Assembly: GCF_027942865.1 (NCBI RefSeq)
Contig: NC_134508.1
Location: 37,073,466 to 37,137,465, forward strand
Reading direction: 5' to 3'
Length of the DNA stretch: 64,000 nt
From: Odontesthes bonariensis
Taxonomy: Eukaryota > Chordata > Actinopteri > Atheriniformes > Atherinopsidae
Position 1 is the stretch's first letter. Each line of letters opens with the position of its first letter. Under the pieces are notes generated by a model that ran no database searches, was not told where the DNA came from, and worked only from the letters and a program-made list of their open reading frames with translations. Both the position numbers and the translations under genes were made by a program. Below are positions 1 to 12,049 of the stretch, one piece after another.

Positions 1-605
1 AAAAGAAGAAGCATTCTGCAATGAATCTGAACATATCAGAAACAAATCAGTTGAACTGCAGGTTTTTACACGGACAGAAAGTTCAGTTTTTATAACAGTT
101 AGTCATAAAAAACATCTTTTATGCAACTTTTCTGGCTAAAAGATATGCTAGAGGAGCTTTTCATTTGGAGAACAGAGAGGCCATTTTCACTCCAACAAAT
201 AGTTAGAGTGAGATTAAAGGCTTGAGGGTTATTGTGAGAACGAATTGTCTCTTCATCCACCCAGAGACTAAATGAAGGCTGGTCATTTGAGCAGGGGACT
301 CAGGGTTGGGTGGGGGCCGGGGGGGACAGTGATTGGGCAATTAGATCTGTCAGTCTTTGGGGTCAGGGAAAGGTAATGAAATCAGGGGGTGAGCCCTCCT
401 CATCTCTCAAACAAATTCTCAAAGAGATTACACGGCCTGTTGGGCAGATGAGCCCTGTCATTTCTGGTCAGGGAGTCTGAAAACAGTGCGTGTGTGAAGT
501 GCTGAGAATGCCAGTGTCGGATCTGGCTGGTCGCCCGTGACCAAGGTTAATATTTGAGCAAAAACTTCTTTGGAAAGTGATCTTGTGTATCTCAGAGTTA
601 AAGAC

Positions 606-630
606 TGTGTGTGTGTGTGTGGGTGTGTGT
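606..630. repeat. GT-rich microsatellite
   Basis: A run of GT dinucleotides interrupted by a GGG. Simple sequence repeat with no gene context beyond the presumed dhrs3 intron. Confidence 0.85.
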
Positions 631-2734
631 ATGCATGCAGACACAAATGACAGCACGTCTGTCTGTTGGCCCATAATTCCGCCTGCCATTCCCATTGTTT
701 CACCAATATTTATGTGTAAACATCCATGTAGTCAGTCAGCAGGATGGCTTTATATTGACTTATGAAGATCAAATATAACATGAAAGACTGCAAAAACATA
801 GAAAGGTATGTAGAGTTCTGTATCTTTGGCACAAAATCAACCCATTCTCTTACAATCACAGGAAATTTTTGGACAGTGCCAACCTTTTAAAATGAATTCA
901 GCATCTGTCCAGAGCCAAACATAGCACAATGACAATGTGGTATCATTCTCATCTCAAATTTTTTATTTAGCTCTTCCTTTTCATACAACCTTCCTGTTTT
1001 AATAACTGCTTAATAGTAATTGCATTTTGGTAATTTGGTGGTAGAAGACTAATCCCAGAAATATTAAACCTTTAAAGCTCCGGGGACATCAAAGATTACA
1101 GTCTGCAACATGCTCTTTACTTTTTCACCAGACCAAGAGCAATCAGTGTTTGCCTACTTCTGTGAACAGCCCGAGTTTGAGTTACTTTTGATTGGGTTTT
1201 TTGTTTGCTTCATTTGCAAGGCCATTTGAGTAATCAGTGAAAGAGGACAGGTCTTGATAAATAACTGAAAGCTTCTAATAGGATTTGAGACAGACAAATA
1301 AAGCTGACAGTTCTCATTAAAACTCAGCACTTAAACTGTGTTCCCTGTTAAAATGTTATTTAATTCATTAGGTTTATCACCCATCACAACACAGAGGAAC
1401 CTCAGAGCAAACAAGCATTGGCCAAATTGCTATCTGGATGGAAAACAGTTTCTAATTGACCCTGCTCATGCCGTTTTTTCCACTGGTGATAAACCTGTGA
1501 TTGTTCTAACAAGGCATGCCTAACAAGACTTAATGTCAACATATGCCCCAAGTAAAAGCTCTCCAATTAACAAATAAATGTTGTATAGCTTGAAAGAAAA
1601 GCATGACAGATAGTACAGATGCCACTCTATATAGACTGAGGTATATGTCCCTGTGTCCCCAGTGGCTCCAGTTGAATTACAGTGATACTCTATCTCCGAG
1701 GTCTGAATGTATGGGTGGGTATGAACCCTGCTTTTCACACCCATTGTATGGGCCAGCAGAGAGGCGGCACACAGAGGGGGCAGCAGGAGTTCAGGAGGCA
1801 GTCGCCTGCCGCTGTCTAATTATTGCGGAGACAGCAAGGTCAGTTGCAGGGCAATACCCAGCTGGGAGTGGTGTGCTTCCCGCCTCAAGCAAAACACAAG
1901 CACACCCACACAAACCTGTTGTCAGTGGCATGGTTTGGTTTATCTCCCTTGCAGAGATCTATTTCTGTGACATTGACAACCACATAATGAAGAAGTAGAA
2001 CACCCCCCCCCCAAGAAACAAGAAATTGTCTTGTTAGTTAGTGTGTTGAAAAATGTCTTTCAAAGGAGCTTTACATATATAAATTCTTTGAAGCTATCAA
2101 TTATTTACTTGGTGTGTTCCAAAACCTCTCTCATACTGTTATTACATGCCTATTTGAAAACATTTTGTTATGATTTATTGTTTCAGAGTTTGAGTCTGTT
2201 ATGGCTCGCCCCCAAACACAAAGACCTGGCTCCCCATCTGCGTCTCCCACACTTAATTTTGGTGAATTATTTAATCAACACTAAAGTTAGTCTTCCTCAC
2301 ACCAAAGTCCTTGCAGAGGAAAGAGGGAATACTGACTACTGCCAGTCACAAAGGGGCTCAAACTGGGGTGAACGCAAGTTCATACAGGTTAGCCCTATTC
2401 ATGATTACCGTCCTATTTCCTTTTAGCATCTCTTTAGGCAGGGACCAATTGTCATACATATTACCACAGGTGTTGTTTTCAAAGCCTTCACACCTTGATA
2501 ATACCCAACAATGGGGTGCTGAAACGCATGCTGACATCTTTTGTTGTGCAGCTGCAAACCAATGCTTTTAAATCTCCTGGTTTCTTCTTGCTCATTCCCC
2601 AAGGACATGGCACCGAAAGACAGGGGGAGGCAGTTAGTGTTTCGTTGAACTTTCAGCAATGTTTTCAAGCTGTTGAAATTGCAGCATCTGAGAAGCAGTG
2701 CCTGTGTCATGTTATGTTATGTAATGTTATGTTT

Positions 2735-2772
2735 CTGCATTTAGCAGACGCTTTTATCCAAAGCGACTCACA
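2735..2772 (+). repeat. Teleost interspersed repeat core
   Basis: Contains TTTAGCAGACGCTTTTATCC followed by AAAGCGACT. I recognise this as a motif found in very many copies across teleost genomes. It is preceded by an imprecise run of GTTAT/GTAAT units from about 2710. The parent family was not identified and the copy is clearly truncated. Confidence 0.55.
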
Positions 2773-2983
2773 CATGTACGGATGATTACAACTCTTGGTT
2801 TTCTGCTGGGCTGCCCTATATCGGTTGAAATTACCGCGATTCTATTCCATGTGTAATGAATGCTCTCATGTGAAATGATTAAAAATAGAACCAGTATGGT
2901 TACTGTTAAGAAGACACCATCGACTCATCAGGCACTCAGCTGTGTAACATTTAACCACTGGATTGGTAGATAAACCCAAGGTG

Positions 2984-3019
<36 letters not shown>

Positions 3020-3060
3020 CTTTATTCATCCCAATTTGGGAAATTGTTTGGACAGAGTTT
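2984..3060 (-). repeat. GATA tract with LINE-like 3' tail
   Basis: About nine GATA units are followed by a stretch whose minus strand reads AATAAAGTATCTATC: a poly(A)-signal-like motif leading into a TATC tail. This is the usual form of the 3' end of a non-LTR retrotransposon inserted in minus orientation and heavily 5'-truncated. The tract is certain; the LINE origin is inference. Confidence 0.5.
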
Positions 3061-4317
3061 AGCCTAACTTGTGCAGTCAGCAGAGATTTCCAGGCCCAAG
3101 TGGGAGCTGAAATTGTTTAGATTGTGAGTGGTTGAGAGATCAGGGGGATGGGGCAGTTTTTAACAAAAAAATATAGATTTTCAACAGAGAAAAAAAAAGT
3201 ACAATTAAAGGGTAAACATGAACACTCAAAACCTGAGATCCATCAGATTCATGTAAGCATTTAATTGACGTTAACAGAATTGAATTACCTTAACTTAAAA
3301 ATCTATATATCGTGACTTCTGACGACAGATTTGATATAAAAAACAATCAAAAGATGGATTACATCAACTAAAAAGTACCTTCATGTCCAGCTGTGTGAAA
3401 TAATGATGATTAATATTATTTTTTTTCTTGACATCATATGACATGACACATTGGAGCAACAGCTTTTATCTTGAAATAATCCATTTTAAGTCCAATTACA
3501 CAACATTGTGGTATAGGATAAGAATTGGACCCAATAATACAATCCGTTCCTCCTAACCTGTTGTGTTGGCTTCATTTTGTTTTGCATACACTCTACTTTG
3601 CATACACCTAATCTGGCTTTTATTAAACACATCACAGAGGCTTTTTGTGTGTTGGGTACGTTGGCAGATTTTACAACAGAACAAAGATCGAGAAGGAAAA
3701 AAAAAAGCAATAATGTGGTATGGACAGAATTCTTGTAAATGTAAGCTTTGAAGGAGTTTCACTGAGGCTTTGTGCACAAACCCTCCCCCAGCCCCCTACA
3801 CTCAAAAATACACACACCCACATAAGTCAGCCTTCATCATAGCCTATATTTTTGGATATGTTAGTCAGACCTAAATCAACCTAGATCATAGAAGGCTGGC
3901 GTCAGCTCGGTGTTAATCATAATCATATCAATCAGCCATAGATGCTGTCCAGAGGTCTGCCCCCCGGTTGACCCAAGCTGTTGTGCAATACTTGAGCCAA
4001 AATTGAGGGCGCTGTATCCAGTCCAACCGGAGCAGCTAAGCAACACAGAGGTCATGATCTCAGCTCATTGAACAGTGGAAAAACAACACACTTGGGACAC
4101 AGAGGAGACCAGAGTGTCCAGACTACCTTAAAGAGAAGGAGGGGGTGTGTGGTTGGCTTTAATCTGCTCCATTGCCACTTCTGGTTCTGCTGCAAAGTAA
4201 ACCTACATGCAACTAGGCTAAAGCAGCAAGCATGCACTGGAAATATATATTTATAATTAGCCCACGTATTTATCCGGAAGGTGAGCGAGAGAGCAACAAG
4301 TTTTGATATGACCGTAC

Positions 4318-4512
4318 CTTTCTAGCGCCCTGCTTTGCAAACTCCTTGGCCAGGTGTCGACCGATGCCTCGACCTCCGCCAGTGATCAATACCACCTCCT
4401 TGGTCAAGTCCTTCTTTCTGGTGGGCAACAGCGAAAACAAACTTGCCTTGACTATATGAAAGAGCATTTGAATCGGGAAGAGAAACATACGACACGCGCT
4501 CTTCAGCTCCAT
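4318..4512 (-). CDS. dhrs3: dhrs3-like short-chain dehydrogenase/reductase, first coding exon (partial gene)
   Basis: Encodes the N-terminal 65 residues of a short-chain dehydrogenase/reductase. The length matches human DHRS3 (retSDR1) up to the same ...GARK exon end with no gap. DHRS3 is a membrane-associated enzyme that reduces all-trans-retinal to retinol and so limits retinoic acid formation. Seen here: a hydrophobic stretch at residues 9-30 (membrane anchor) and the Rossmann NAD(P)-binding motif TGGGRGIG at residues 44-51. The ATG has G at -3 and +4. The exon ends in phase 0 at an AAG|GTACGG donor (GT at 4317-4316). The catalytic Tyr-x-x-x-Lys region lies in later exons beyond the left edge; I could not find exon 2 in bases 1-4317, so intron 1 probably fills that stretch. 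Family assignment is secure. Which fish paralogue (a or b) is unknown. Confidence 0.85.
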
Positions 4513-6780
4513 CTCGGAAAGTGCTCACGAACAGCAAACAAATATAGTGTTTACGCTGCAAGTATAGGTGCTTTACAAATGTCCTCCAACAGTGAGCGGG
4601 GCGCAGACAGAGACTTCTGACTTTATCCGCATGCACTCACTGTCATTTACAGCATAGGAAAGTTTTTCATGGGTAATCCACGGGCGAAAAAAAGATCTAC
4701 AAAGCAGCGCTGTTTAACTTTTGAGAGCTCTGACATCTTAGTCGACAAGTATCAGACTCTTGAAATATGTGCGCAATCAGTCATTACGTCTGCCAACCAC
4801 TGGTCGAAACGCAGAGACGTGAAACAAGTCCAGGCGACGTTCCGTGTTGTGCTCTACTGAGACCGCTGGGCTTAGTGTTGTGTTCCTGTCCTGTCCTGCC
4901 TTATATATTACCGCCTATTCCCTGGCTTCCGTACTTCCACTGGTGAAAGGACCTGGATGAACCTAAAGGGGAGGTTTGGAAGGGCATTAATCCTGATTGA
5001 CATGTTAAGTGGGGATGAATATTTTGCTCCAGTGCCCGTCTGCCCTGACTGGTTGCGTGCTTTGCCTCTTCCCCACCCCCTCCACGTGTCTAGTAGCGGT
5101 TCTCAATCTGCGGTCCAGCCTCCCCCTCCAGTGGTCGCCCCACTGTGTCCCAGGTGGGTGCCCAATCTCGTTTGGCACAGTTTAACTTCATAATCCAGTT
5201 GACCTGAACTTAACCTCATTACATAAGGCATGGAATAACAATGGTTTTTGTAATCACAGGTTTGACAGACAGCTGTAAGTCAAATCAAAATAAACACAGA
5301 GAAACGCATGGATAAAGGTGCCTGATAGGGTATAGATAAGGCATTCATGTGAATGGCTCCTCAATTCCACTCTCAGCCACCTAAATTAATTAAGTAAAAC
5401 AAATAATGAAACAAGAAATAAGCCAAGCACTGAAGCACACAGCTGGTTAGGCTTAACCTGACAGCTGCATCTTCGAACCTTTGACAAAGATTTAAAATGA
5501 CAAAGTGACATGTAGCTAAATCATCTGATATACCCTTGAGCCACTCTCTTGCAAACCCATTTATATACTCAGACTAGATGTAAAATCATAAAATCTACAT
5601 TGGTGTTTCCCTAGATCAAACGTTTGTGCTAAATTAAGAAAAACATTGTCTTTACTTAAGGGGTTATATAACAACAATTAGCCTGTTTATTGGATTTTTA
5701 CAGAAATCCATCCATACTCTGATGGTTTCCAGCTGTAGGTGTTTAATGTCTATATCCTAGTTGTTTGAACCCAGTCTGTTGTGGTAACAGTATTTTTGAA
5801 GCAGGCTACATCTATCTGTTTGTGACAGTGCAATTTGGTAAATAGGTCAGCCCAGTCTTAGAAGCCTGGCAGGGTGACAAACAGAAAACCACAAGCATAC
5901 CTCCTGAACAAATCCTATATGAATTAACATGCCTCAGACAAGATTCCAGTCTGTGATGTTTGGCCCTGACACTGATTTTTACTGGGAGTTGCTGAATGCT
6001 GGGCTTTTTCAGCAACTGGGAAGGGTTTAAAAGCAGCTCCACAATGGTTGCTTTGTGCTGAGCTTAGCTACTTAGGAAATGCAGAGGGGCTCTCAGGGGC
6101 TGCAAAAAACTCCAGGATAACACAGGTCCAGATGCTTTGTCCTTTTTGGATGTTTCTGAAATTTGCAAAAATTGTAAACCTAAAGTCAAGAAAGATCAGA
6201 CATTTATGCAGTTTTTAAAGCATTCTCAGTTAAAGTGAAGCTAAGTACCAGTTAGTGGATTTTCAAAAACATCACAATACTGTATTTATTAAAGTAAATA
6301 GGATAAAGGAAAAGCAAAAATGTAAATATAGTCTATCTCAGGAGGTGCTGTTTATTCATACTCATGCTATCACTGCCATCTACAGATCAGCAATGAAAAT
6401 TCAGACAGGAGTGTTTTAAACCTTTGACAACAACAGAGCAAAATACAGTTGAAAAGTAAAATGTTGCAACTTTCATTGCAGCGTCATAAATGAAAGGCAG
6501 CACCACTGATGTATAATCAATTAAAGAAATGTATATGAACATAAAATTATTTTGCACACCATTTCTTTGTGGAACAATGTGATTTCTTTGGGAAACATGC
6601 ACTTAGTTTGACTACACAGCCATAGAATACATTGAAGAATATAATTATTTTTTGCTGGGCAACTGGGAGCTAAGGATGTCATTATGTGAAAACCAAGGTC
6701 AGAATGTGTTCCATGCGGATGTGGGAGGGTGAAAACAGGCTGAGAGCAGGTAGATAAAACATGTTCCCCTAATGACTTAC
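4513..6780. other. dhrs3 5' UTR/promoter and intergenic DNA
   Basis: Bases 4513-4910 are relatively GC-rich and probably hold the dhrs3 5' UTR and core promoter. Bases 5100-6780 are AT-rich with only short open frames that look random. No repeat family recognised. Confidence 0.45.
4900..4907 (-). promoter_or_regulatory. TATA-box candidate for dhrs3
   Basis: On the minus strand this reads TATATAAG, a good TATA match. It lies about 390 bp upstream of the dhrs3 ATG, which would put transcription start near 4868-4876 and give a 5' UTR of about 360 nt. Inference from position and motif only; no initiator or retinoic-acid response element could be shown convincingly. Confidence 0.35.
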
Positions 6781-6806
6781 CTTCAGCAGAGCAGACCAGC
6801 AGCACC

Positions 6807-6935
6807 ATGGACATGGGCCCTGCAATTTTAATAATTGGCTTTGCTGCTCTTGTTGCTTCCTTTCTCCTTCTGGTAATTGGACTTGTGTACTCTAGGCTGA
6901 TGAATTCAGACATTCCTCATGGGGTAGCAAAATAG
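6807..6935 (+). CDS. Candidate single-pass membrane micropeptide (42 aa)
   Basis: A 42-codon frame opening in a near-perfect start context (GCACCATGG). The predicted peptide has a short neutral N-terminus (MDMGP), one hydrophobic helix at about residues 6-28 rich in Ile, Leu, Val, Ala and Gly, a YSR stop-transfer-like turn, and a short polar tail ending GVAK. A poly(A) signal follows 115 bases after the stop. Upstream lies either a splice acceptor (CTTACCTTCAG, ending at 6785) for an untranslated first exon, or a TATA-like AGATAAAA near 6752 for a single-exon gene. It does not match phospholamban, sarcolipin, DWORF, myoregulin or other micropeptides I can recall. The combination of Kozak context, membrane helix and poly(A) signal is what supports it; a chance ORF of this size cannot be excluded. 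Confidence 0.45.
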   Translation: MDMGPAILIIGFAALVASFLLLVIGLVYSRLMNSDIPHGVAK

Positions 6936-7050
6936 TGGAAAACTGCTCATGGTTCGTGTCTTGTTTGTTGGCACGGCAGTTGTGTCGAGTATCAATGAAA
7001 GTGTTGGTGTTGATTGTATGATGTTTTTATCATGTTATTGTGTCTTTTAC

Positions 7051-7056
7051 AATAAA
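7051..7056 (+). terminator. Poly(A) signal AATAAA for the micropeptide gene
   Basis: Canonical AATAAA followed by a T-rich stretch, 115 bases after the stop codon at 6935. Spacing is right for a short 3' UTR. It supports a real transcript ending here. Confidence 0.45.
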
Positions 7057-7429
7057 CTTTTTTTTCTTCTGAATAGTTTTTAGAACAGAGGAAATACTTT
7101 CTGTAGAAGATTAAAAAATGAACTCAAATCTTAAACTGTGTTACTGTCCTTTCTTTGTCCTTCAACACCTGATAAAGCCCAGATAAAAGAAATATTTGAT
7201 AAGAAATCATGTCTACCAAAAGTTCTCAGAAACACAGTCACGTGTTCCCCTTCTTTGATGTTGTCATAGCAAGTATGGCCTCTTAGAAATAATTACCTTC
7301 ACTTTGACTTTATCTATCAAGAGCATTATTTTTCTAGTTTGTTCACATTGTGCCTCCCCTGTCCTGAAAATCTATGCTTTCTCTACTGCCAGGGTCAAAT
7401 CCCACATCGTCTGGGCATGTGCCATCATC

Positions 7430-7532
7430 TGTCTATCCATCCATCCATCCCATACCCTCTTAATCCAATTCAGGGTCATGGGGGGGTGGAGCCTATCCCA
7501 GCTGCAATTGGGCGAGAGGCAAGGTGCAGTGC
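7430..7532 (-). repeat. Fragment of abundant teleost repeat (CCATC tail, GGAGCCTATCCCAGC core)
   Basis: CATC-rich units are followed by the phrases CAGGGTCATGGGGGG, GGAGCCTATCCCAGC and GGGCGAGAGGC. These are typical of a repeat seen throughout teleost genomes, probably the reversed 3' noncoding part of a non-LTR element. Only about 100 bp remain. The parent family is uncertain. Confidence 0.6.
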
Positions 7533-8329
7533 ATATGCCATCAGTTTAGTTTTATTTGATGGTTTGTGGCTTGTTTTCGGACTCGCTTCAGACAAGTTCT
7601 CACAGGTCTGCCACCGAAGGACATACATTTTCTGATGTCAGTGCTAGACTGTGAACCTACAACTGTGTGCAACAGAATGAGGGTCTGTGTGTGGTTGTCT
7701 TTTGTATTTCCATGAGTTTGGATACTGGGCAGTACCAGTAATGTTCTTTTTATTTACCTAAGTCAAATTAAATAAAGATGGTCTATTTATTGAAAAGTCC
7801 TCTGTGAGTCATGATCATACGTTTTGTGACCATATAAGGAAGGTATATTCACATAAATGATCAATAGATTTGTTGCGCCAAAATTTTCATGCATGTTTCT
7901 GTAGTCTGATCTTTACTAACTGATGATATGAAATCATTTGAGTGGAAAATACTCAAAATATTCAAATTAATCTGCATAATAGCACCGTAATAAATGAATA
8001 GATAAATCCTGTAATACTTCCTCTGTAGACAGATAGAAAATACAGAAATGACAGCTAAGTTATTGTAAACATACTGCTTTTTACCTCTGACTATACTGTG
8101 TGTATATATATATAGCATGAGATTATTATACAGAAGGGCCAAAATTATGACAGAATTTACCTTGTGACATACTAATTTGAACTGGTCCTGTTAATGAAGT
8201 CTATTGGCACATTGCCAAGGAATCTGACACCACTGACTTCTGTAGAGTATCTAAGCCTTTTCCATAAATATCCAACATCTATTTGCCCATTGAATACAAG
8301 AGATTAGACCAAAGTAGACATGTATTCAT
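7533..8329. other. Intergenic, nothing recognised
   Basis: AT-rich sequence between two repeat fragments. No convincing coding frame or regulatory motif seen. Confidence 0.5.
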
Positions 8330-8698
8330 GCAGTTTCCATACCTGCTTCATCCCACTGTGGGTCACAAGGGTGCTGGAGCCTATCCCAGCTACCATCAGA
8401 AGAGTCAGGGTACATCCTGGATTGGTTGTCAGTCCATCACAGGGAAACAGAGACAAAAGTGACCAAAAACATTTACACACACACGCACACACACACACAC
8501 ACACCCATAGTCAATTAAACTACCATGCATGTTTTTGGACTATGGGAGGAAGCTAGAATAGCTGGAGAGAACCCATGCTGCAAGAGGGAGAACATACACA
8601 CTCCACACAGAAAGGCCTCAGCTAATATTCGAACAAGATTCAGACAATTGTTGTAAGTCAACAGAGCTAAATGCCATACCATCATGCTGCTCCTAGCG
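8330..8698 (-). repeat. Longer copy of the same teleost repeat, with internal CA microsatellite
   Basis: Shares GGAGCCTATCCCAGC with the 7430 fragment and continues through CAGTCCATCACAGGG, CATGCATGTTTTTGGACT, ATGGGAGGAA, GGGAGAACATAC and CTCCACACAGAAAGGCC, the standard order of this repeat. A CA microsatellite (8474-8504) sits inside it. About 370 bp are preserved with substitutions, so the copy is old. Confidence 0.65.
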
Positions 8699-10860
8699 AG
8701 AAATTGTTTTTATTTCTTTTCTCAATTTTCCTAACTTAAGTTTTGCTAACATTTTCTCCATTAGCTCAGTAGGAAGAAGATGTCAAAAGACACATTTGGG
8801 GGTTAATGTATTTACATTTTGTCTTTTACACAGTTACTTTTACAAATCAGCGGATTTTTTTTATGGGAAATTACCTTTTTTGCCTTTTTAAACATACAAT
8901 TTTGGTCAACTTTCAAAACAGTGGCTTTCATATCATTTCAGTATGGAGAAATAAAAAGTTTCTTTATGAACAGAGGGTGAATTTTAAACATTTTGGTGAT
9001 ACGAACAAAGAAAGTGAACCCTTTACGTATCATGAATAGGTAGAAGGAGGATAATTGCATTTAAATAATCTGAAGGAGAATGACAGAAAAAAACAAGATT
9101 AAAAGAACCAGGATCAGGCTGATTTTCTAAAACAAAAGTGGGCAGAGGTGAGTTTGACAGAGTGGGAAACCGAAATGACAAAGAGAGTGTTGCTGGAAAA
9201 AAGGCAAAAGCACCCTTAAAAAAAAAAAGCAGGTAAGGTGAAACAAATCTTTGTTATTGAACTTACACCAGAAGCTTCACAATAATTGTCTTAATGTAAG
9301 AGTCAACTACAAAAGTCTCCAGGAAATATTTGTTACATCAAGTATTTCACAAGTAAATAAGAAACATATTTTGTAATCCATATCTTTAAGCTGTTTTCTC
9401 AAAATGTGTTGTGTTTTTCCTTGCTGTGAGGAAGAATTCTCCACTTCCTTAGCATTCACATAATTGTTAATCTCTCATTCATTGCCAATTTTTTAAAAAT
9501 ATTTTGCCTTTTTACATGTACAAAAAAGGAATTGTTTTCCATGGCTGTTGATATTATATTCATATATAATAAATTAAGTGATGAAAATGGATTTAAAAAA
9601 GAATCTTCTCTATAGATACTTTTCACTCATATATCTATTCAATATTCAGATTTTCGTTAAGGAAAATTTAGGATTTCTTGAAAATATTTTTATGTAAAAA
9701 AAAAGAAAAGAAAAGAAAAAAATCCCAATTCTGCTGTAATGCCTCTTCAAAATGGCTACAGTTTAATATGTTGTACTTCTGTCTTTTATTTCACACCTCT
9801 TTGGTGCACCTGATCACAGGTATACTGCCCATCTGGTTGACTGCGAGACTGCAACGTGTCACTTCCTGTCTGCGGCTCAGACTGAGTTTAAGCGTAGACT
9901 CTCACAGAGTGGCAGTCTGAGGAAACAGCAAAGGGGCTATACTGGCAGCAGCAGTGTGCCAAAGGCTTGGGAGGAGAAAGAGCAGACATCTGCCGTTTCC
10001 CTGTGCTCAGGTCCTCATCTACTTAACTATGCAGATGGCAGATTTCAACCTGCCCTCATACCAGCAAAATCATGCTGCGCCCACATTGTTTTGTGGCCGG
10101 ATAGCTTTCTATTTCCTGCTGTAGCTCAATGGAGAGTTGTATGCTTGCCATGAATTGCCTGAAAAGAACTGTGACCCCACTGAGCCCGGGCCATGCTATG
10201 AAAAGTTGCCCCTCCCCTTACCCCTAAGTGCCTCACATAAGGTTTCTGTCAGCACCGAACCTCAGAATATGAGGGGGAGGTGTATCAAGGCTGGTTTGTA
10301 ACGTGAGGTCTCACCTTTACTGACAGTAGATGCTATACGTTTGAAAACCCCACAGACCTTCGTCCCCAAAAACATAACAAAAAAAAGATCTGGCATTATA
10401 TAATTGATGATTTTCATGTCACAATTAACTTTTTTTAAACCAGGGCTGGATCAGCTGTCCTTCTGCAGCTCAGGTTGTAGATAGTGCCGACAATGTAAAA
10501 AACACTTTGGAGATCATAAATTGTATCATGTAAACTTTACTCTACTTTTTATCTTGTTTTATATTTTCTTATACAAGCTTGCCTCCAATATTCATCATTA
10601 ACATTGTACGATTCATTGAAGAAAAATCCTGGGACAAAAAAAAAAATCAATACCCAAAACCTGTTGTATTCCAAAAATGAAAAGTAGCCTAAAGACACAA
10701 AGCCTGGAAACAATTTCTGGCACAATTAAAGCAAGTACTGGAAGAACTTCTAAAAACGTAAATGCCATGCCCTAGCCTGAAGGCATCTTTCTTTTTAGAA
10801 AGATGCAAGACATCTCTGATTTGCTTCCAGGATACTCAGCTTGCCTTCCCTTCAGTGTTT
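8699..10860. other. Intergenic, nothing recognised
   Basis: AT-rich with A-rich runs near 9225 and an AAAAG tract near 9699-9720. Open frames at 9678-9920 and 9956-10153 show no family resemblance and no splice context. Confidence 0.5.
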
Positions 10861-10863
10861 GCT

Positions 10864-10877
10864 GTATCCATGGCAAC
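10864..10877 (+). promoter_or_regulatory. RFX X-box candidate upstream of cfap107
   Basis: Reads GTATCCATGGCAAC. It is an imperfect palindrome in which the right half-site GGCAAC and the central AT fit the X-box consensus bound by RFX factors, while the left half-site departs at one position. It lies 144-157 bp upstream of the cfap107 ATG, the usual X-box window for ciliary genes. The motif is seen; its function is inferred from the downstream gene. Confidence 0.55.
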
Positions 10878-11020
10878 AGAGCTCTAGTTTCCCTCCACTA
10901 TGGGTTCAGGTGAATACATCTACATGCTATCTGTTAGACAAGCTATTGCTCAGAAAAGGCTTCAGATTCCCCTGGCTGTGTGCGTTTGACACCAGGTAAC
11001 ATATAAACCAACACCAAGTC

Positions 11021-11116
11021 ATGGAAAAAGATAAATGGGCCCAAACTGGATGGCGAATAGAACAGAAGTATAGAAACAAAGTGCTATTAGGCAACTGGGC
11101 TGAAAACAGACTTCAG
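11021..11116 (+). CDS. cfap107: cfap107 (C1orf158-like) coding exon 1
   Basis: Encodes 32 residues starting MEKDKWAQTGW and continuing with IEQKYRNKVLLGNW, which aligns with the human CFAP107 N-terminal segment IETKYSTKVLTGNW. CFAP107 is a microtubule inner protein bound inside the doublet microtubules of motile cilia and flagella. The exon ends in phase 0 at CTTCAG|GTAGGC (GT at 11117-11118). The ATG is the only start in frame with this conserved block, and an X-box lies 150 bp upstream. The short size of all four exons makes the gene easy to miss. Confidence 0.8.
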
Positions 11117-11578
11117 GTAGGCTTATGTCTGTTTGTTGTTGATTGTACTGTTATGCATTGCAGTAATGTATAATTCTGATTCAAACCTAAACTTCCCTTG
11201 AATTTGAAAATAGAGATTGGACAATCTATTTATTCATGTTTAGTTCAAAACATAGAATTATACCAGTGAGATTATGTGAGGTGTTTTGCAGGACCTCACT
11301 GAGTTATCAAGTTTCAAATTAAAATAATTAGGCAGGCTGGATTCAGCTAACATCAGTGCAGCTTTCTGGTGGAAAAGGCTAGAGCTTGTGACTAATTACA
11401 TTGACATGAAGTTTGTCCGTGAGCTGCTGTTCAGGATTTGAGAGAAGAAATTACTTAAGAAATATTATCCAGCAGTGTCGATCGATACTGAAGTGTGAGC
11501 TTTGCTGATCCTTGCGCTGGGCTCATTGCTCATGCCCATTCCTCATTCCTCTTTGCGATGTCTATTTATTCCACACAG

Positions 11579-11689
11579 TTCACTCGGGAGCCAAAGATAG
11601 CCAACAGCACCAGTCATTTAGACTACCAGCCCCACTGGGACTTTGAGCCAGACCTCTCTGTGAGAAGATCTGCCCTGCTGAGAGCTGAG
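11579..11689 (+). CDS. cfap107: cfap107 coding exon 2
   Basis: 37 codons, beginning FTREP (human FTRDT at the equivalent place) and ending ALLRAE. The acceptor is TATTCCACACAG; the donor is GAG|GTCAGC, weaker than the others but canonical GT. It joins exon 1 and exon 3 in phase 0. The middle of this exon is less conserved with human than exon 3. Confidence 0.75.
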
Positions 11690-12049
11690 GTCAGCCCTTA
11701 ACTGCTCGTTCAGGGCATTAACGCCAATTGAATGCCTGTCACAACCCTGCAAGTCAGGGCTTTCTTTTTTAGATTGTGGACACTTCTGTATAATATTGAT
11801 GGCCAAGATAAAGGCCTGTGATAAAACTCCTTATGAAAGCAAGTTTCTGTTCAGACTCAGCAGTCATGAAAAATGTGTAAAATCATCAGTCCTTAAACGC
11901 ACTTAAAAGCTAGTTAGAGCAATTTGCCTGTGTCACATGGTGAGCCTCTTGACGATTATTGAAAAAGAACAGGTCCTGACCTGTATATCTTAATCTAGTA
12001 AAGCCCACTGCATTCAGCCTTCTGAAGTCTTCTGTGTATTTTTATCTAG

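Larger units (their letters stand above)
1..4317. other. dhrs3 intron 1 and left-edge sequence
   Basis: No coding exon recognised on either strand. It contains a GT microsatellite, a common fish repeat motif near 2735 and a GATA tract near 2984, listed separately. Bases 1740-1910 are more GC-rich than their surroundings, but their open frames show no recognisable protein. Assignment to the intron of dhrs3 is inferred from the donor at 4317. Confidence 0.5.

Noticed and set aside
1738..1910. GC-rich block with open frames
   Set aside because: Could be a conserved noncoding element, but without a comparison nothing supports coding or regulatory function.
5195..5215. Possible retinoic-acid response half-sites (TGACCTGAACTT) upstream of dhrs3
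   Set aside because: The half-sites overlap rather than being spaced by 2 or 5 bases, so they do not form a standard response element.
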